In this document: piece after piece, positions 15,061-28,058 of the stretch
How the letters are laid out: each line of letters starts with the position of its first letter
Numbering within the stretch: position 1 is the stretch's first letter
From: Brachynemurus nebulosus
Lineage: Eukaryota > Arthropoda > Insecta > Neuroptera > Myrmeleontidae
Assembly: GCA_035578155.1 (NCBI GenBank)
Contig: JAPWDM010000004.1
Location: 37,954,803-38,018,802 of the forward strand
Direction: 5' to 3'
DNA: 64,000 bases
Made by a program: the position numbers and the translations under genes
The notes under the pieces: generated by a model
The model's database searches: none
What the model saw: only the letters and a program-made list of their open reading frames with translations
Told to the model about the DNA's origin: nothing

Positions 15061-16029
15061 GTTTTCAAATAGCTATTGCTGTATGATTTCATAGATTAAT
15101 ATACAATAAATGTAAATAATGTACTGCATAAATAACAATTTTTTCAACTTAATATAATACTACTGGGAGAAAAATAACATGTTTTTTCTGCTTACTGTAG
15201 AATTTGAGATTATGTACTTAAGGAGTTTTAGAATTGGGCGAGAGATTAGGAAATAAAAAAAAACATTTTATATTAGTGTTATAAATTTTATTACAAAAGC
15301 TCATTATTTTATATAAATTTTGACTGTCAAATATGACTTTTCACAGCACATTAATATCACTAAACTTTTTTCAATTGAAAATTACAAAACTTGAATATAT
15401 TTCTTCACGAAAAATATGACTAATAATCAATAGATAATCCAATGTTGATACAATTCGTAATTCGTTCACAAATGGTTTTCAATTTAAACCTAAAACAAAA
15501 TTTAAAAAAAAAAATTAATTATTTATTTAGTTTTCTTAATTTGAATATTTTACTTCGTTTTTTGAAGTTTAAAGCCACAAAAATTACCAAAAAAAATTGC
15601 TTACTTTTATTAAATCTTGTTAACAAATATAAGATTTTAAAATCTTTTCACTCTTAGAAAGCTGAATTATTTTAAATGGGAACAGGTCTTGGATGAGATC
15701 CGCCAGTATCCAATATTTGGAAATTCGCTATATTATGCAGATGCTGCGACAGGGTTATTTGTTATTTTTATATTAGAGTGACTGTTTTATAATTAGTTTC
15801 TTATAATTCAATAGCAATACTTGATTAGATATACGTAGTTTTTTGACTACTCGTGCTTACATTAGATTGGCAATAGATTACACATAGTAGTCTCTACTCG
15901 ATTACACATGCACACCGTCACATTCTGTTGATACAAATTTTATAGTTATAAATTTTCAGCGTCACTAATTTTCTCAGTTGTACCACAATTCAAAAAAACA
16001 AACCCATGTAAAATCTTTAAATAGGAGAG
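15061..16029. other. Left palindrome arm, non-coding segment
   Basis: This is mirrored at about 20,393-21,353. It contains an HL-B 3' end fragment at about 15,640-15,760 (120-bp unit remnant, GGAAATTCGCTATATTATGC, GACAGGG). A 71-codon Asn/Leu-rich frame (15,442-15,657 and its mirror) is low-complexity and unlikely to be real. Confidence 0.6.
15640..15760 (+). mobile_element. HL-B 3' end fragment
   Basis: It carries the last part of a 120-bp unit, then GGAAATTCGCTATATTATGC and the terminal hairpin with GACAGGGTTATTT. Only the 3' end is recognisable. The mirror copy lies at about 20,655-20,775. Confidence 0.7.
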
Positions 16030-16187
16030 ATCGAGGTAGTAAGAGACAAGGTTAAAAAAATACCAAAAATTCAGGCATTTTAAAAAATAAGTAATGATAA
16101 CGTCAATATGTTCACCTTATCCCCAATAACGTGTTGATGAGTTTGTAACAGTTTTTGAATCTTCTTTAGTTAATTGAAAAAGCTGCA
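16030..16187 (+). mobile_element. MITE D end fragment (left arm)
   Basis: The sequence starts GATCGAGGTAGTAAGAGACA and runs to TCTTCTTTAGTTAATTG. It matches, inverted, the right end of the MITE at 54.8-56.8 kb. The mirror copy is at about 20,227-20,392. Confidence 0.65.
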
Positions 16188-16195
16188 TTTCATTT

Positions 16196-17013
<818 letters not shown>

Positions 17014-17883
17014 CCCGTGAGCAGCGGGGCCCCATCACGGAAGTCGAATTTTTCTTTTCATCTTCGGTATTGAATGTCTACAAACGAAATGTAATTGAAA
17101 GCCTACAAGCGATTTGTCATTTTGGTGGTTTCAAAACTGATGATGAGTGTCCGATTGATCGGGGCTTTAGAAAAAGGTTTTAAGCTTTTAAGGGCTGAAT
17201 CTCAGTAAATTTCAATTTAGTACCGATAGCAGTTAGCAGGAAAAAGCCAACAAAATTCGTACGAGGGCATTCCTCTCCATGCTTATCCGCCAATTGCCTT
17301 TGGGTTTTAATTTTAAATATTAAAAATGGACCTTACATAGGAAACTGGAAGGCCTTTATGAAGATATTTTTTTCTTTCCAAAATAATCCAAAATTTCTAA
17401 TTGATAAATAATAAAAATCCAAAATGGATAATTTATAAATAAACAATGACTTTAATAACTTTTTTTAAATTTCTTTATATTTGTGTATTGCATTTGTTAT
17501 TATAGTAAGTTCATTTTTTTTAAATTTTTTAAAATTACTATTCGTCTACTTGTATTAGAATAAAGATACTGCATTTAAAACACATTTAACAAAACTATTG
17601 AATTCCGATGTAAAAATGGGAGAAATGGGGCGAAAAGTAATCTGGAATCCCTAAAAGGCACTAGCTGGATACTAACTGAATACACGTACAAAATTTCAAC
17701 CCTCTAGGTTTCCTTAGAGAGTCTCTAGACGTGTTAGAAAAAAAGCATAAAAATCAAGGAAATATTGGTGTAAAAATCGTGGGGATAAGAGTTAAAAGTT
17801 GAAATATCCAAAAAGCAATGGCTGGTTGTTAGCTTAACCTGCACCCAAATTTCAGCCCTCTGGGTTTATTTCGGGAGATTTTG

Positions 17884-17887
<4 letters not shown>
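17014..17887 (-). mobile_element. HL-A copy truncated at the palindrome centre
   Basis: It carries the hairpin end (CCCGTGA...TCACGG) and the first minisatellite units, then stops at GATTTTGACCC where a (TA)n tract starts at 17,888. It is the mirror of 18,556-19,429. The rest of the element is absent on this side. Confidence 0.78.

Positions 17888-17950
<63 letters not shown>
17888..17950. repeat. (TA)n tract at the palindrome junction
   Basis: This pure 63 bp TA run separates the end of the left arm from the spacer. It belongs to the core of the HL-A copy to its right, so the inverted duplication joins at this tract. Confidence 0.9.
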
Positions 17951-17952
<2 letters not shown>

Positions 17953-19429
17953 CCGCTACCATTTAATATGTGTAGGGTCCCCCTATGGATAGGTAGGGCT
18001 CATTCCGATGCACAACAATACTATCAAAGTGGCTTCAAATTTTAGGCAAATTTTGGACACGATTCATCTTTTGATGGGGTGATGGGGGGGGGGGCGGTAA
18101 AACAATAAAATTTTCCAAGCCGGTTGGAAATAATGCTTCGGTCAATTATCTACAACATAACAAAAATTCAGCTTCCGAGGGTGATTTGGAGAGAGTAGAG
18201 GGGAAAAAACAAATTTGGCTGGATCTATCACGCCCTCAACCCCCCAGAATTAACATAGAGGGTTGAAATTTGGTATGTTGATAAAGTTCGCACCTAGGTT
18301 GTGGTTTTTGGAGGTTTTAATATTTTTCTCCCAACTCCCTCATTTTTAAGCTACAGTTTCATGCTTTTTCGACGTTTTCGGAGTTTGTACCACTCGCACA
18401 GGTCACCCAAATAAACCTAGAGGGCTGAAATTTGGTATTCGGATTGAGATGCTATCGAGGGGGTGTCCTTTGGCGGTCTCAACTTTTAAAACTTACCCCC
18501 ACCATTTTTAAATCAAAAAGAACATGATTTTTCTTGTTTTTTAAATGTTCCGTTCGGGTCAAAATCTCCCGAAATAAACCCAGAGGGCTGAAATTTGGGT
18601 GCAGGTTAAGCTAACAACCAGCCATTGCTTTTTGGATATTTCAACTTTTAACTCTTATCCCCACGATTTTTACACCAATATTTCCTTGATTTTTATGCTT
18701 TTTTTCTAACACGTCTAGAGACTCTCTAAGGAAACCTAGAGGGTTGAAATTTTGTACGTGTATTCAGTTAGTATCCAGCTAGTGCCTTTTAGGGATTCCA
18801 GATTACTTTTCGCCCCATTTCTCCCATTTTTACATCGGAATTCAATAGTTTTGTTAAATGTGTTTTAAATGCAGTATCTTTATTCTAATACAAGTAGACG
18901 AATAGTAATTTTAAAAAATTTAAAAAAAATGAACTTACTATAATAACAAATGCAATACACAAATATAAAGAAATTTAAAAAAAGTTATTAAAGTCATTGT
19001 TTATTTATAAATTATCCATTTTGGATTTTTATTATTTATCAAATAGAAATTTTGGATTATTTTGGAAAGAAAAAAATATCTTCATAAAGGCCTTCCAGTT
19101 TCCTATGTAAGGTCCATTTTTAATATTTAAAATTAAAACCCAAAGGCAATTGGCGGATAAGCATGGAGAGGAATGCCCTCGTACGAATTTTGTTGGCTTT
19201 TTCCTGCTAACTGCTATCGGTACTAAATTGAAATTTACTGAGATTCAGCCCTTAAAAGCTTAAAACCTTTTTCTAAAGCCCCGATCAATCGGACACTCAT
19301 CATCAGTTTTGAAACCACCAAAATGACAAATCGCTTGTAGGCTTTCAATTACATTTCGTTTGTAGACATTCAATACCGAAGATGAAAAGAAAAATTCGAC
19401 TTCCGTGATGGGGCCCCGCTGCTCACGGG
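17951..19429 (+). mobile_element. HL-A copy spanning spacer and right arm
   Basis: Read on the plus strand it goes from the sequence after the (TA)n core (CCCGCTACCATTTAAT) through all minisatellite units to GAAAAATTCGACTTCCGTGA and the terminal hairpin ending CTCACGGG. The 5' end upstream of the core is missing. The part 17,951-18,555 has no mirror copy. Confidence 0.8.
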
Positions 19430-20003
19430 TTTTTTTTTTATATTTAATAATATTATATCATAACATAAATTTCAATTTCTTGTTTAAGCTTGAAAAATCT
19501 GCTTAATTTTAATTTTTCAACTTGAGACAGAGCTATGGTAATTATAATGCAATAACCTGAGACAGAGCTTTGTTTATTATAATACAATCTTAATACATAC
19601 ATGTGAATATATATCATTTGTTTTCGTAAGAAATCGTAAAAAGAATGAAGTTTTTCTGTATTTTATAAGAAACTGAGAGAGAAACATAAATTACTTATTA
19701 CACTGACTAAGAGAACAAAGTGAGGCAAAAGTGTAAAATTACAATTTTCTCGAAAAATCCTTAACATTGAAAGAAAATTATAAGAACATTTTCCTCATAA
19801 TTTTTTTTTCTTTTCAACAATATAAAAATCTAATTGTCTAATGATAGGATCGAATGATAAAAAATGACCAGAAAACCTACTTCTGGGCATCCGACCTGTT
19901 TGGTTGACGAACTTAGCCAAGCCAATCCGGATTTTCATTCGCACACGAAATTTCATAAGCATTAAACATTTCGTTCGAAAGTTATCGTGGCGACAAACAC
20001 ACT

Positions 20004-20099
<96 letters not shown>

Positions 20100-20218
20100 A
20101 GTGAATATAATTTTCGTATTCTAGGGGACCTGAAAACATATTTCTGTTATTGCCTAGGCCTCAGGTTCTACCGTGACACCGGCCGTAATAGCTGAATTCG
20201 GGTTTTCGAAATTCGCTA
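19430..20218 (-). mobile_element. HL-B copy in the right arm
   Basis: Mirror of 16,196-17,013 on the opposite strand, with a shorter microsatellite, (CA)n then (TA)n, at about 20,002-20,097. The sequence outside the microsatellite is nearly identical to the left-arm copy. Confidence 0.78.
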
Positions 20219-22563
20219 AAATGAAATGCAGCTTTTTCAATTAACTAAAGAAGATTCAAAAACTGTTACAAACTCATCAACACGTTATTGGGGATAAGGT
20301 GAACATATTGACGTTATCATTACTTATTTTTTAAAATGCCTGAATTTTTGGTATTTTTTTAACCTTGTCTCTTACTACCTCGATCTCTCCTATTTAAAGA
20401 TTTTACATGGGTTTGTTTTTTTGAATTGTGGTACAACTGAGAAAATTAGTGACGCTGAAAATTTATAACTATAAAATTTGTATCAACAGAATGTGACGGT
20501 GTGCATGTGTAATCGAGTAGAGACTACTATGTGTAATCTATTGCCAATCTAATGTAAGCACGAGTAGTCAAAAAACTACGTATATCTAATCAAGTATTGC
20601 TATTGAATTATAAGAAACTAATTATAAAACAGTCACTCTAATATAAAAATAACAAATAACCCTGTCGCAGCATCTGCATAATATAGCGAATTTCCAAATA
20701 TTGGATACTGGCGGATCTCATCCAAGACCTGTTCCCATTTAAAATAATTCAGCTTTCTAAGAGTGAAAAGATTTTAAAATCTTATATTTGTTAACAAGAT
20801 TTAATAAAAGTAAGCAATTTTTTTTGGTAATTTTTGTGGCTTTAAACTTCAAAAAACGAAGTAAAATATTCAAATTAAGAAAACTAAATAAATAATTAAT
20901 TTTTTTTTTTAAATTTTGTTTTAGGTTTAAATTGAAAACCATTTGTGAACGAATTACGAATTGTATCAACATTGGATTATCTATTGATTATTAGTCATAT
21001 TTTTCGTGAAGAAATATATTCAAGTTTTGTAATTTTCAATTGAAAAAAGTTTAGTGATATTAATGTGCTGTGAAAAGTCATATTTGACAGTCAAAATTTA
21101 TATAAAATAATGAGCTTTTGTAATAAAATTTATAACACTAATATAAAATGTTTTTTTTTATTTCCTAATCTCTCGCCCAATTCTAAAACTCCTTAAGTAC
21201 ATAATCTCAAATTCTACAGTAAGCAGAAAAAACATGTTATTTTTCTCCCAGTAGTATTATATTAAGTTGAAAAAATTGTTATTTATGCAGTACATTATTT
21301 ACATTTATTGTATATTAATCTATGAAATCATACAGCAATAGCTATTTGAAAACAAAAAACAAAAATTGTTGGACATAACGTGTTTTGGATCTGTAATTAG
21401 AAGATAACGAGTTTTGGAAATGTTTTCTCGTTAAAATGGCAGTCCGACAATAAAGAGATATACACTGCTAGTGTTTCAAAGAGAAGTTTTATTTTCATTA
21501 TTAAAAGCATAAATCAAATCAACCTTAATGCTTAATGTTTTATTTATTAGAAATGTCCTTAATTTCGTCCTCTACAAGGAATAAATCAAAAAATTAAATG
21601 CCTAAAACCTCTTCTTTGCTGAGAATATACGAAATACTGTCCTCTTGATTCTTTTTCGTTTTTCTACATTTTCCAGGCGAAAATGGAATTATTATCTCCT
21701 CACTTTCTATCTAAACACAAGTTACATCCACTTGTTTGGTATTAAGACTTTTATTATCAAAAGAATCTCGGATTCTTAGAACAAGCCAAAATGATGAAAT
21801 AAGCGCAATTTAGCTGTTTACTTTCTTAACAAGATAAGTTTTGAACAGCTGATTTGAATAACTAAAACTTATCTACATAACTATTGATATTCACTATTGT
21901 ACGATAGATTTACTATAAAAACAGCATCATATTATGTAATTACGCTCAATTTTTACAATGTTTTCGGACGTACCGTAATTTGAAATTCTACTATGAAATT
22001 TGTATTAAAATTTTATTGGATTTGACGGATGTTGTTCCTATTTTTGCGGGTGGATATAACGTACTTTGACACTGCTTCAGTAATGACTGCTTCAGTGAAT
22101 GTAATCCATTTCAAGGCTAGTTAGAAATATTTTTAACGATATTTGAAAATAATGCAAAATTATTTGAAAACCAATACTTTTCTGAAAAATTATCATAAAT
22201 ACTTTGGAACGCATAATTATGCTTCATATTATCTGGAATCAAATCAACGAAATTATGATTTTCAATGGACAATTAACTTTAAAATTTTTCAAAAAAAATA
22301 ATTTTACTAACATTACCGTTTTTGTCAAATTAAGACCATCAATAAAGTAGATTTATCGTTTTTTTATATATTTTATATTTATAATTACAATCACAAAATA
22401 ACACCATGTCATGTAACGTCACATTTTTTCCAGAAAATTGTAAAATTTTCACCATCATGCTGAAGTGTAAGAAATTTTATCAACTAACTTACTAAATTTA
22501 CTTCTTGTATTTCATTATTTTTATTTTTTGTAAACTTTTCAATAATTTCAAAAGAAATATATT
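20219..22563. other. Right palindrome arm, outer non-coding part
   Basis: Mirror of 15,061-16,195 and 11,170-12,381. It contains the D fragment (20,227-20,392), the HL-B 3' end fragment (about 20,655-20,775) and AT-rich sequence with no gene. The join at 21,353-21,360 is the empty site of the 2.68 kb HL-B insertion. Confidence 0.75.
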
Positions 22564-22574
22564 TAGACAAGAAA

Positions 22575-22655
22575 TATATTAGACATTTTTTTCTTCAGAA
22601 TCGTGTTCTACGGGTCCGAAACAGATAGCGCCCCTACTGTCGGGTGTCTCGTTAT
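22575..22655 (-). mobile_element. HL-A 5' end fragment
   Basis: GTGTTCTACGGGTCCGAAAC and ATAGCGCCCCTACT match the region between the (TA)n core and the 5' end of HL-A. The fragment sits just outside the right edge of the palindrome and is cut off on both sides. Confidence 0.65.
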
Positions 22656-22679
22656 CATCAAATATTTATACGCACGTAA

Positions 22680-23877
22680 AGAAATTTTAAATGGATCGAT
22701 TTTAAAAATTTTTTCACTAATAATTATTAATGTTAGAATTTGAAACAATTTTAAATGGATTTTTTTTTATTTATTGGCCTTATTACAGAAATAGTAACTT
22801 ATGGCCATTAGCCTATACAGTAACTTTCCTGTTTACATATATGTATGTGTTACAATTATTACTATGTACAATAATTTTACAATATTTATTTCAACTCTTA
22901 TAAATTAAAGTAAAAATATATACCTATTAGAGTATAAATGGATTTAAGATATCATATGTGAGATCCGTCAAGGTTTTGGAAACCTAAAACGCCAAAAATT
23001 AATTAGCCAATCGATTTTAAAGAATTTTTTTACCGTTTGTAAGTGAATTAATTTACTAACCGATGTCCGCAAAAACCTTACGGACTACCACCATTTATAT
23101 GAGATCCCTAGGCCCCTTTTCTTATTGTTAGAGTACTAAAATTAATTTAGATGAATAAAGATTACGTTGTATGAGTTCTTTCAGGGTTTACTGAATCCAT
23201 AATTGTAAAAAATAAACTAACCGATCAATTTTGAAAATTTTTTCTCTGTTACAGAGCTAAGCTACTTTAGATCGATATAGATTACGTTATGTAGGGTCTG
23301 CTAGGGTCCATGGGACTCAAATCTCTCAAAAATGGAATAAGTGAACGATTTTGAAAATTTTTCACTGCTACAGAGGTAAACTATTTTAGATGGATATAGC
23401 TTATATGTTGTATGAGGTCGGCTAGGGTCCTGAGTTCTTAAAAGCGCCAAAAATAAACTAGCTGACCGATTTTGAAAATTTTTTCACTGTTGGAGAGCTA
23501 AACTATTTTAGATAGTTATGTAAGCTCCGACAGCGTCAGTAGGACTAGAATATACGGTCGAGCTGATTTTTTAATGAGGTCCACCGGGATCTTGCAGATC
23601 CGAAAACGCCAGAAATAATCTATCGAACCGATTCTGAAAATTTTCTCACTGCTAGAGAACTTAATTATTTTAGATGGATACAACTATGCTGCACAAAGTC
23701 CGTTCGGGTTCTTGGGTCCCAAATATACCAAAACTAATTACCCAGCCGATTTTAAAAATTCTTTTACTCTTAGAAATCTAAACTATTTTAAATGAGTACA
23801 GGTCTTAGATGAGATCCGCCACTGCCCAATATTTAGAAATTCGCTATGTTATGCAGATGCTGCGACAGGGGTATTTT
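22680..23877 (+). mobile_element. HL-B copy made mainly of 120-bp units
   Basis: About eight diverged minisatellite units run in the same sense as at 13-15 kb. They end with GAAATTCGCTATGTTATGC, the GCAG-ATG-CTGC hairpin and GACAGGGGTATT. The 5' half is absent. It shares with the 14.7 kb region a variant block containing GGTCCACCGGGATCTTGCAG. A 173 bp insertion lies inside. Confidence 0.75.
22763..22935 (-). mobile_element. Short retroposon-like insertion with target duplication
   Basis: An unrelated 173 bp sequence interrupts the HL-B unit and is flanked by AAATGGATTT at 22,753-22,762 and 22,936-22,945. It starts with a T run on the plus strand, which would be a poly-A tail on the minus strand, so a SINE-like insertion is plausible. 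I do not recognise its body. Confidence 0.5.
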
Positions 23878-24120
23878 TTTCGTTACTGTATAAAGTTTTT
23901 GAATTTCTTTTGATATATCATTTATTGACCGAAACCGTGACAAATAAATAATAAACAATTATTGAAAATCTTAACAAGATCTTAGATCTTAAAATAATTT
24001 TTCATAGAAACTGTATTTTTCAATAAAACAGTTCACTTGGTTTTTTAACTTTGTTTTCGAATAATTAAAAAAAAAAAAATTTGTTTTCATCTTAAATTTT
24101 TTTGTCATGTATCATGCTTG

Positions 24121-24592
24121 TCTTTGGCCCATATAGACTGTACAAAATAACAAGAAAGTAAATTGTTTTTAACTGGTATTAAATATTAAAACAAACAAAT
24201 TTCAGAAACCAAGTTTTGAAGCTTTTTTTTAATCTAAAATATTTTCAGAACCGCTGTAAGTATTTGTAAGTTAAAAGATTTGATTGATTCAGAAATTTTT
24301 TTAGGTACTTGCTGTTACATCAACTGATTTTACATTAGTTTATATTTATTTTACATTAGCTAGAGGCGGTGTCTCTTATTACTCCTACAGGGGTTACAAG
24401 AGGCAAAGGTTTTTCAAAATATTAAAATACTTTTTTTTTACTTTTAATTTTATTTTAATAATTACAAAAAATGTTCAGATAGGTTTACTTAATTTATTAA
24501 CAATAAATATGTGGCATTTTTTCATAATGATTAGATTTGTAATTTAGAGTTAAATAAATTACTCCTATTGTCTCTTATTATCCCGGTCTCCC
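24121..24592 (-). mobile_element. MITE D, partial copy
   Basis: It ends GTCTCTTATTATCCCGGTCTCCC and contains TGTCTCTTATTACTCC internally. It matches, inverted, the left part of the MITE at 54.8 kb for about 420 bases. The other end is missing. Confidence 0.62.
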
Positions 24593-25399
24593 TTAGTGAA
24601 TTTTAACTTGAGCATTTATAAATAATAAGTAAAACAGTAGAAATGAACAATTCCTTTCAACAGATTCAACACAACAGGTAAAATTTTCACTGAGTGAAAC
24701 TCGGTGATTTTGATGTTTATTTTTATAGTAACACAAGTGTCCGATATCATAATTCATGACGCCTATTTAATTAAAATTTGGGATTAATGGTGTCCTTCTA
24801 ATAAATATAATATAGGTAATTCGGCCTTTCTGTGCTGGGAACTAATAATGTAGATTTTGAATCGTCCGTCACTGTTCATCCTGCATTGAGTGATTTGTTG
24901 TTTAATCTTATTTCTCTTGTTTTGCATACATATTACATACACATGAATCCGGTTTCTATAGAGTATACCTAAGTATGTGCATGTTGTGTTGTATACATGT
25001 CAAGATAATATTCACATTTCATTAATCAATAACAGTGTTCTTCCCAACGTTGAAGATGAGATACATCCATCGGCAACGAGATTAATATGAGAATGGAAAT
25101 AAATGAGATAAATACATCGAGGTATGTAGGACATTGAGGCAGGAAGTACGAATACATTGTGATTAATCCTGATCAATATTATCCCTTGATAAATTGCATA
25201 GTTTATAAGCAGTTTATAACTTACAAGCGAATTTTCAGTAATGAAAATTCTTTTTTCCCCAAAAATCCACATAGGATAATGGGTCAAAACGAATCTTATG
25301 TAATTTTGGCCGCTCTTAACTACGGTGAAAAAAAATATCAAAAAAATGTTTGAACTGGCTGTTATAGCTGAATTTTTCATTCAGAAATTTTCTAAAAGC
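24593..25399. other. Mostly unrecognised sequence
   Basis: No gene. The last 150 bases (about 25,240-25,380) resemble 29,600-29,700, which precedes another old HL-B-like stretch, so this may be a decayed copy of the same thing. Confidence 0.4.
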
Positions 25400-25549
25400 T
25401 TAAGGTACCATCACAGTGCGGTTAGCTGATAAATGATCAATTTTGGCGATTTTTTTCGGATGGGTATAATGAGGGAATGGAGATGAATTTTTTTTTACGA
25501 TTAATACCACTATTTAACAATACAAAAATGTCTTTTTATTCATTTTTAT

Positions 25550-25925
25550 TTATTTTTTATAATTATTATAATTTTTTGAAAAAAAGTGTCTTTAAAAAAG
25601 GGCGATATTTGGTGCCCACGATTGCGGCCGCAGTTTTCATCCGAAAAAAAAAATCAAATAGATTATCAATCTCTAGGTAAGCCGCTATGTACTTATGGGA
25701 GCTTTTTTTTTTGAAATCTTCCTATTTTTCCACACGAAAAACTATAAAAAATTTTGTAATTTTTATTGAAACACCCACCGTTTTTTTAAATATCAAGGAA
25801 AAAAGCTCCCTACAGATTGACAATCTATTTGATTTTTTTTCGGATGAAAACTGCGGCCACAATCGTGTGGACCGATTTCCGCCCTTTTTTAAAGATACTT
25901 TTTTCAGAAAATTATAATAATTATA
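25550..25925. repeat. Inner inverted repeat of the TTAA element
   Basis: Arms of about 130 bases, each with a run like TTTTCATCCG next to GCGGCCGCAG or its counterpart, face each other across about 120 bases. They are imperfect. The arms contain GC-rich blocks in an otherwise AT-rich setting. Confidence 0.75.
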
Positions 25926-25940
25926 AAAAATAAATAAAAA

Positions 25941-27123
25941 CGCCGTGAGCAGCGGAGTCCCATCACGGAAGTCGAATTTTTCCTTTCATCTTCGGTATTG
26001 AGTGTCTACAAGCGAAATATAATTGAAAGTCCACAAGCGATTTGTAATTTTGGTGGTTTCAAAACTGATGATGAGTGTCCGGTTGATCGGGGGTTTAAAA
26101 AAAGGTTTTAAGTTTTTAAGGGCTGAATCTCAGTAAATTTCAATTTTGTGCCGATAGCAGTTAACAGGGAAAAAGCCAACACAATTCGTACGAGGGCATT
26201 TCTATCCATGCTTATCCGCCAATTGCCTTTGTGTTTTATTTTAAATATTAAAAAAGGAACTTAAATAGTAAACTGGAAGGCTTTTATGAAGATATTTTTT
26301 CTTTCCAAAAAAATCCAAAACTTTCCTTAGAGAGTCTCTAGACCTGTTAGAAAACAAGCAAAAAAATTAAGGAAATATTGACGTAAAAATTGTGGGGGTA
26401 AGGGTTAAAAGTTGAAATCCCCAAAAAACAGTGTCTGGCTATTAGCTTAACCTGTACACAAAATTTCAGCCCTCTAGGTTTATTTGGGGAGATTTTGATC
26501 CGAACGAAACTGTTAAAAAACAAGAAAAATCATGTTCCTTTGGGTATATAAAAATGGTGGCGGTAGGGTTTGAAAGTCGAGACTCCCAAAAGGCACCCCC
26601 TTGATACTAACTCAATCCGAATACAAAATTTCAGCTCTCTAGGTTTATTTGGGTGACCTGTGCGAGTGGTACAAACTTCGAAAACGTCGAAAATGCATGA
26701 AATTGTAGCTTAAAAATGAGGGGGGTGGGGGTAAAATATTAAAACCTCCAAAAAGCACAACCTAGGTACGAACTTTATCAGCACACCAAATGTCAACCCT
26801 CTACGTTAATTCTGGGGGGCTGGGGGCCTGTTAGATCCAGCGAAAATCGTTTTTCCCCCCTCTACTCCCACCAAATCATCTTAGGAAGCTGAATTTTGGA
26901 CATGTTGTAGATAATTGACCGAAACATTATTTCCAACCGGTTTGGAAAAGTTTTATTGCTTTTCCGCCCCCCACCACCCCCTTAAAAGTTGGGTCGGATC
27001 AAAAATTTTCCCAAAATTTGACCCCACTTTGATAGTATGAGGTGCCTCGAAAATGAGCCCCATTTACCAAATTTCATCTCTTAACTTCCATAGGGGGGCC
27101 CTACACAAATTAAAAGGTGGCGG

Positions 27124-27193
<70 letters not shown>

Positions 27194-27316
27194 CATTTTT
27201 TTTCTACATATTCGTGTTCTACGGGTCCCAAAACGGATAGCGCCTCTACTCTCGCCTCTCACCGTTCTTGTCGTATAGACTGTATACGTCTAATTTTTTC
27301 AAAGAAAAATTCGACT
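25941..27316 (-). mobile_element. HL-A element nested in the TTAA element
   Basis: A 1.38 kb copy with the hairpin end CGCCGTGA...TCACGG at the left and AAAATTCGACT at the right. It is shorter than the 1.8 kb copies because minisatellite units near 26.3 kb are missing. The (TA)n core is 27,127-27,189. Comparing the interrupted arm with the intact opposite arm places the element inside an A run, with no duplication beyond A residues. Confidence 0.8.
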
Positions 27317-27461
27317 AAAAATGAATAAAAAAATATTTTTGTATTGTTAAATAGTGGTATTATCAATAAAAAAAAATTTATCCCCATTCCCCTATCTTAT
27401 GCATCCGAAAAAAAATCGCGAAAATTGACTATTTTTCAGCTAATCATACTGTGATGGTACC

Positions 27462-28050
27462 TTAAAAGTATTTGCAAATAATATACTTTTTTTATTTTAA
27501 AAAAATATTCTGCTTTTTGTCTTGACTTACTAATAGCAATCTCATCTTGAAGCTTGATATTTCATAAACGCCCCAGAATATTGAAAATCGTAAAAATAAT
27601 CTCAACTTCACTTTAACAGCGTTTTCTAACGATGTCCAGCACAATGTGACGCATGAAAAAAAAATTTTTCTTTCCACATTTCTATTTTTATTTTTATTTT
27701 TTGCTATTTATTAATTGAGATATATGCTTGCAGAATGTATATACTTTTCATGCCGGTGTGAAAATTTCGAGATTCTCTTCTGGACCCTAACACAAACATT
27801 GCATGAAATGTATAAAGTGAGCATTTACTATTTGCTTACATTTTTGTTAGCATTTACTTCACTTATTTAAAAAAAAAATGCGAGTATTTTTACTCCGCAT
27901 TGTGAGGCTTTTCTCAAGTATCATAAATGTGAATAATATGTTGTTATACATAGATACATACATAGGTGTACACATTTTGGATACTGGTGGTAGCCTATGC
28001 CACGGTGGTAGGTAAACCTTCCTATCATAAGCAAAATATGTCAATATTTT
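27462..28050. other. No recognisable feature
   Basis: AT-rich sequence without a credible frame. Short frames on the minus strand have no family resemblance that I can see. Confidence 0.45.
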
Positions 28051-28058
28051 ATTTTGAC

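Larger units (their letters stand above)
25404..27461. mobile_element. TTAA-flanked element with long inverted ends, carrying a nested HL-A
   Basis: Both sides carry TTAA (25,400-25,403 and 27,462-27,465). The ends GGTACCATCACAGTG and CACTGTGATGGTACC start inverted repeats of about 150 bases. Further in, 25,550-25,680 and 25,800-25,925 form a second inverted pair, so the whole element folds back. The TTAA target suggests piggyBac-type mobilisation, but the ends lack the usual CCC start. It has no transposase. The right inverted arm is split by the HL-A copy at 25,941. Confidence 0.68.

Noticed and set aside
15442..15657. 71-codon frame with an identical inverted copy at 20,757-20,972
   Set aside because: Identity only reflects the palindrome; the product is low-complexity Asn/Leu/Lys without a domain.
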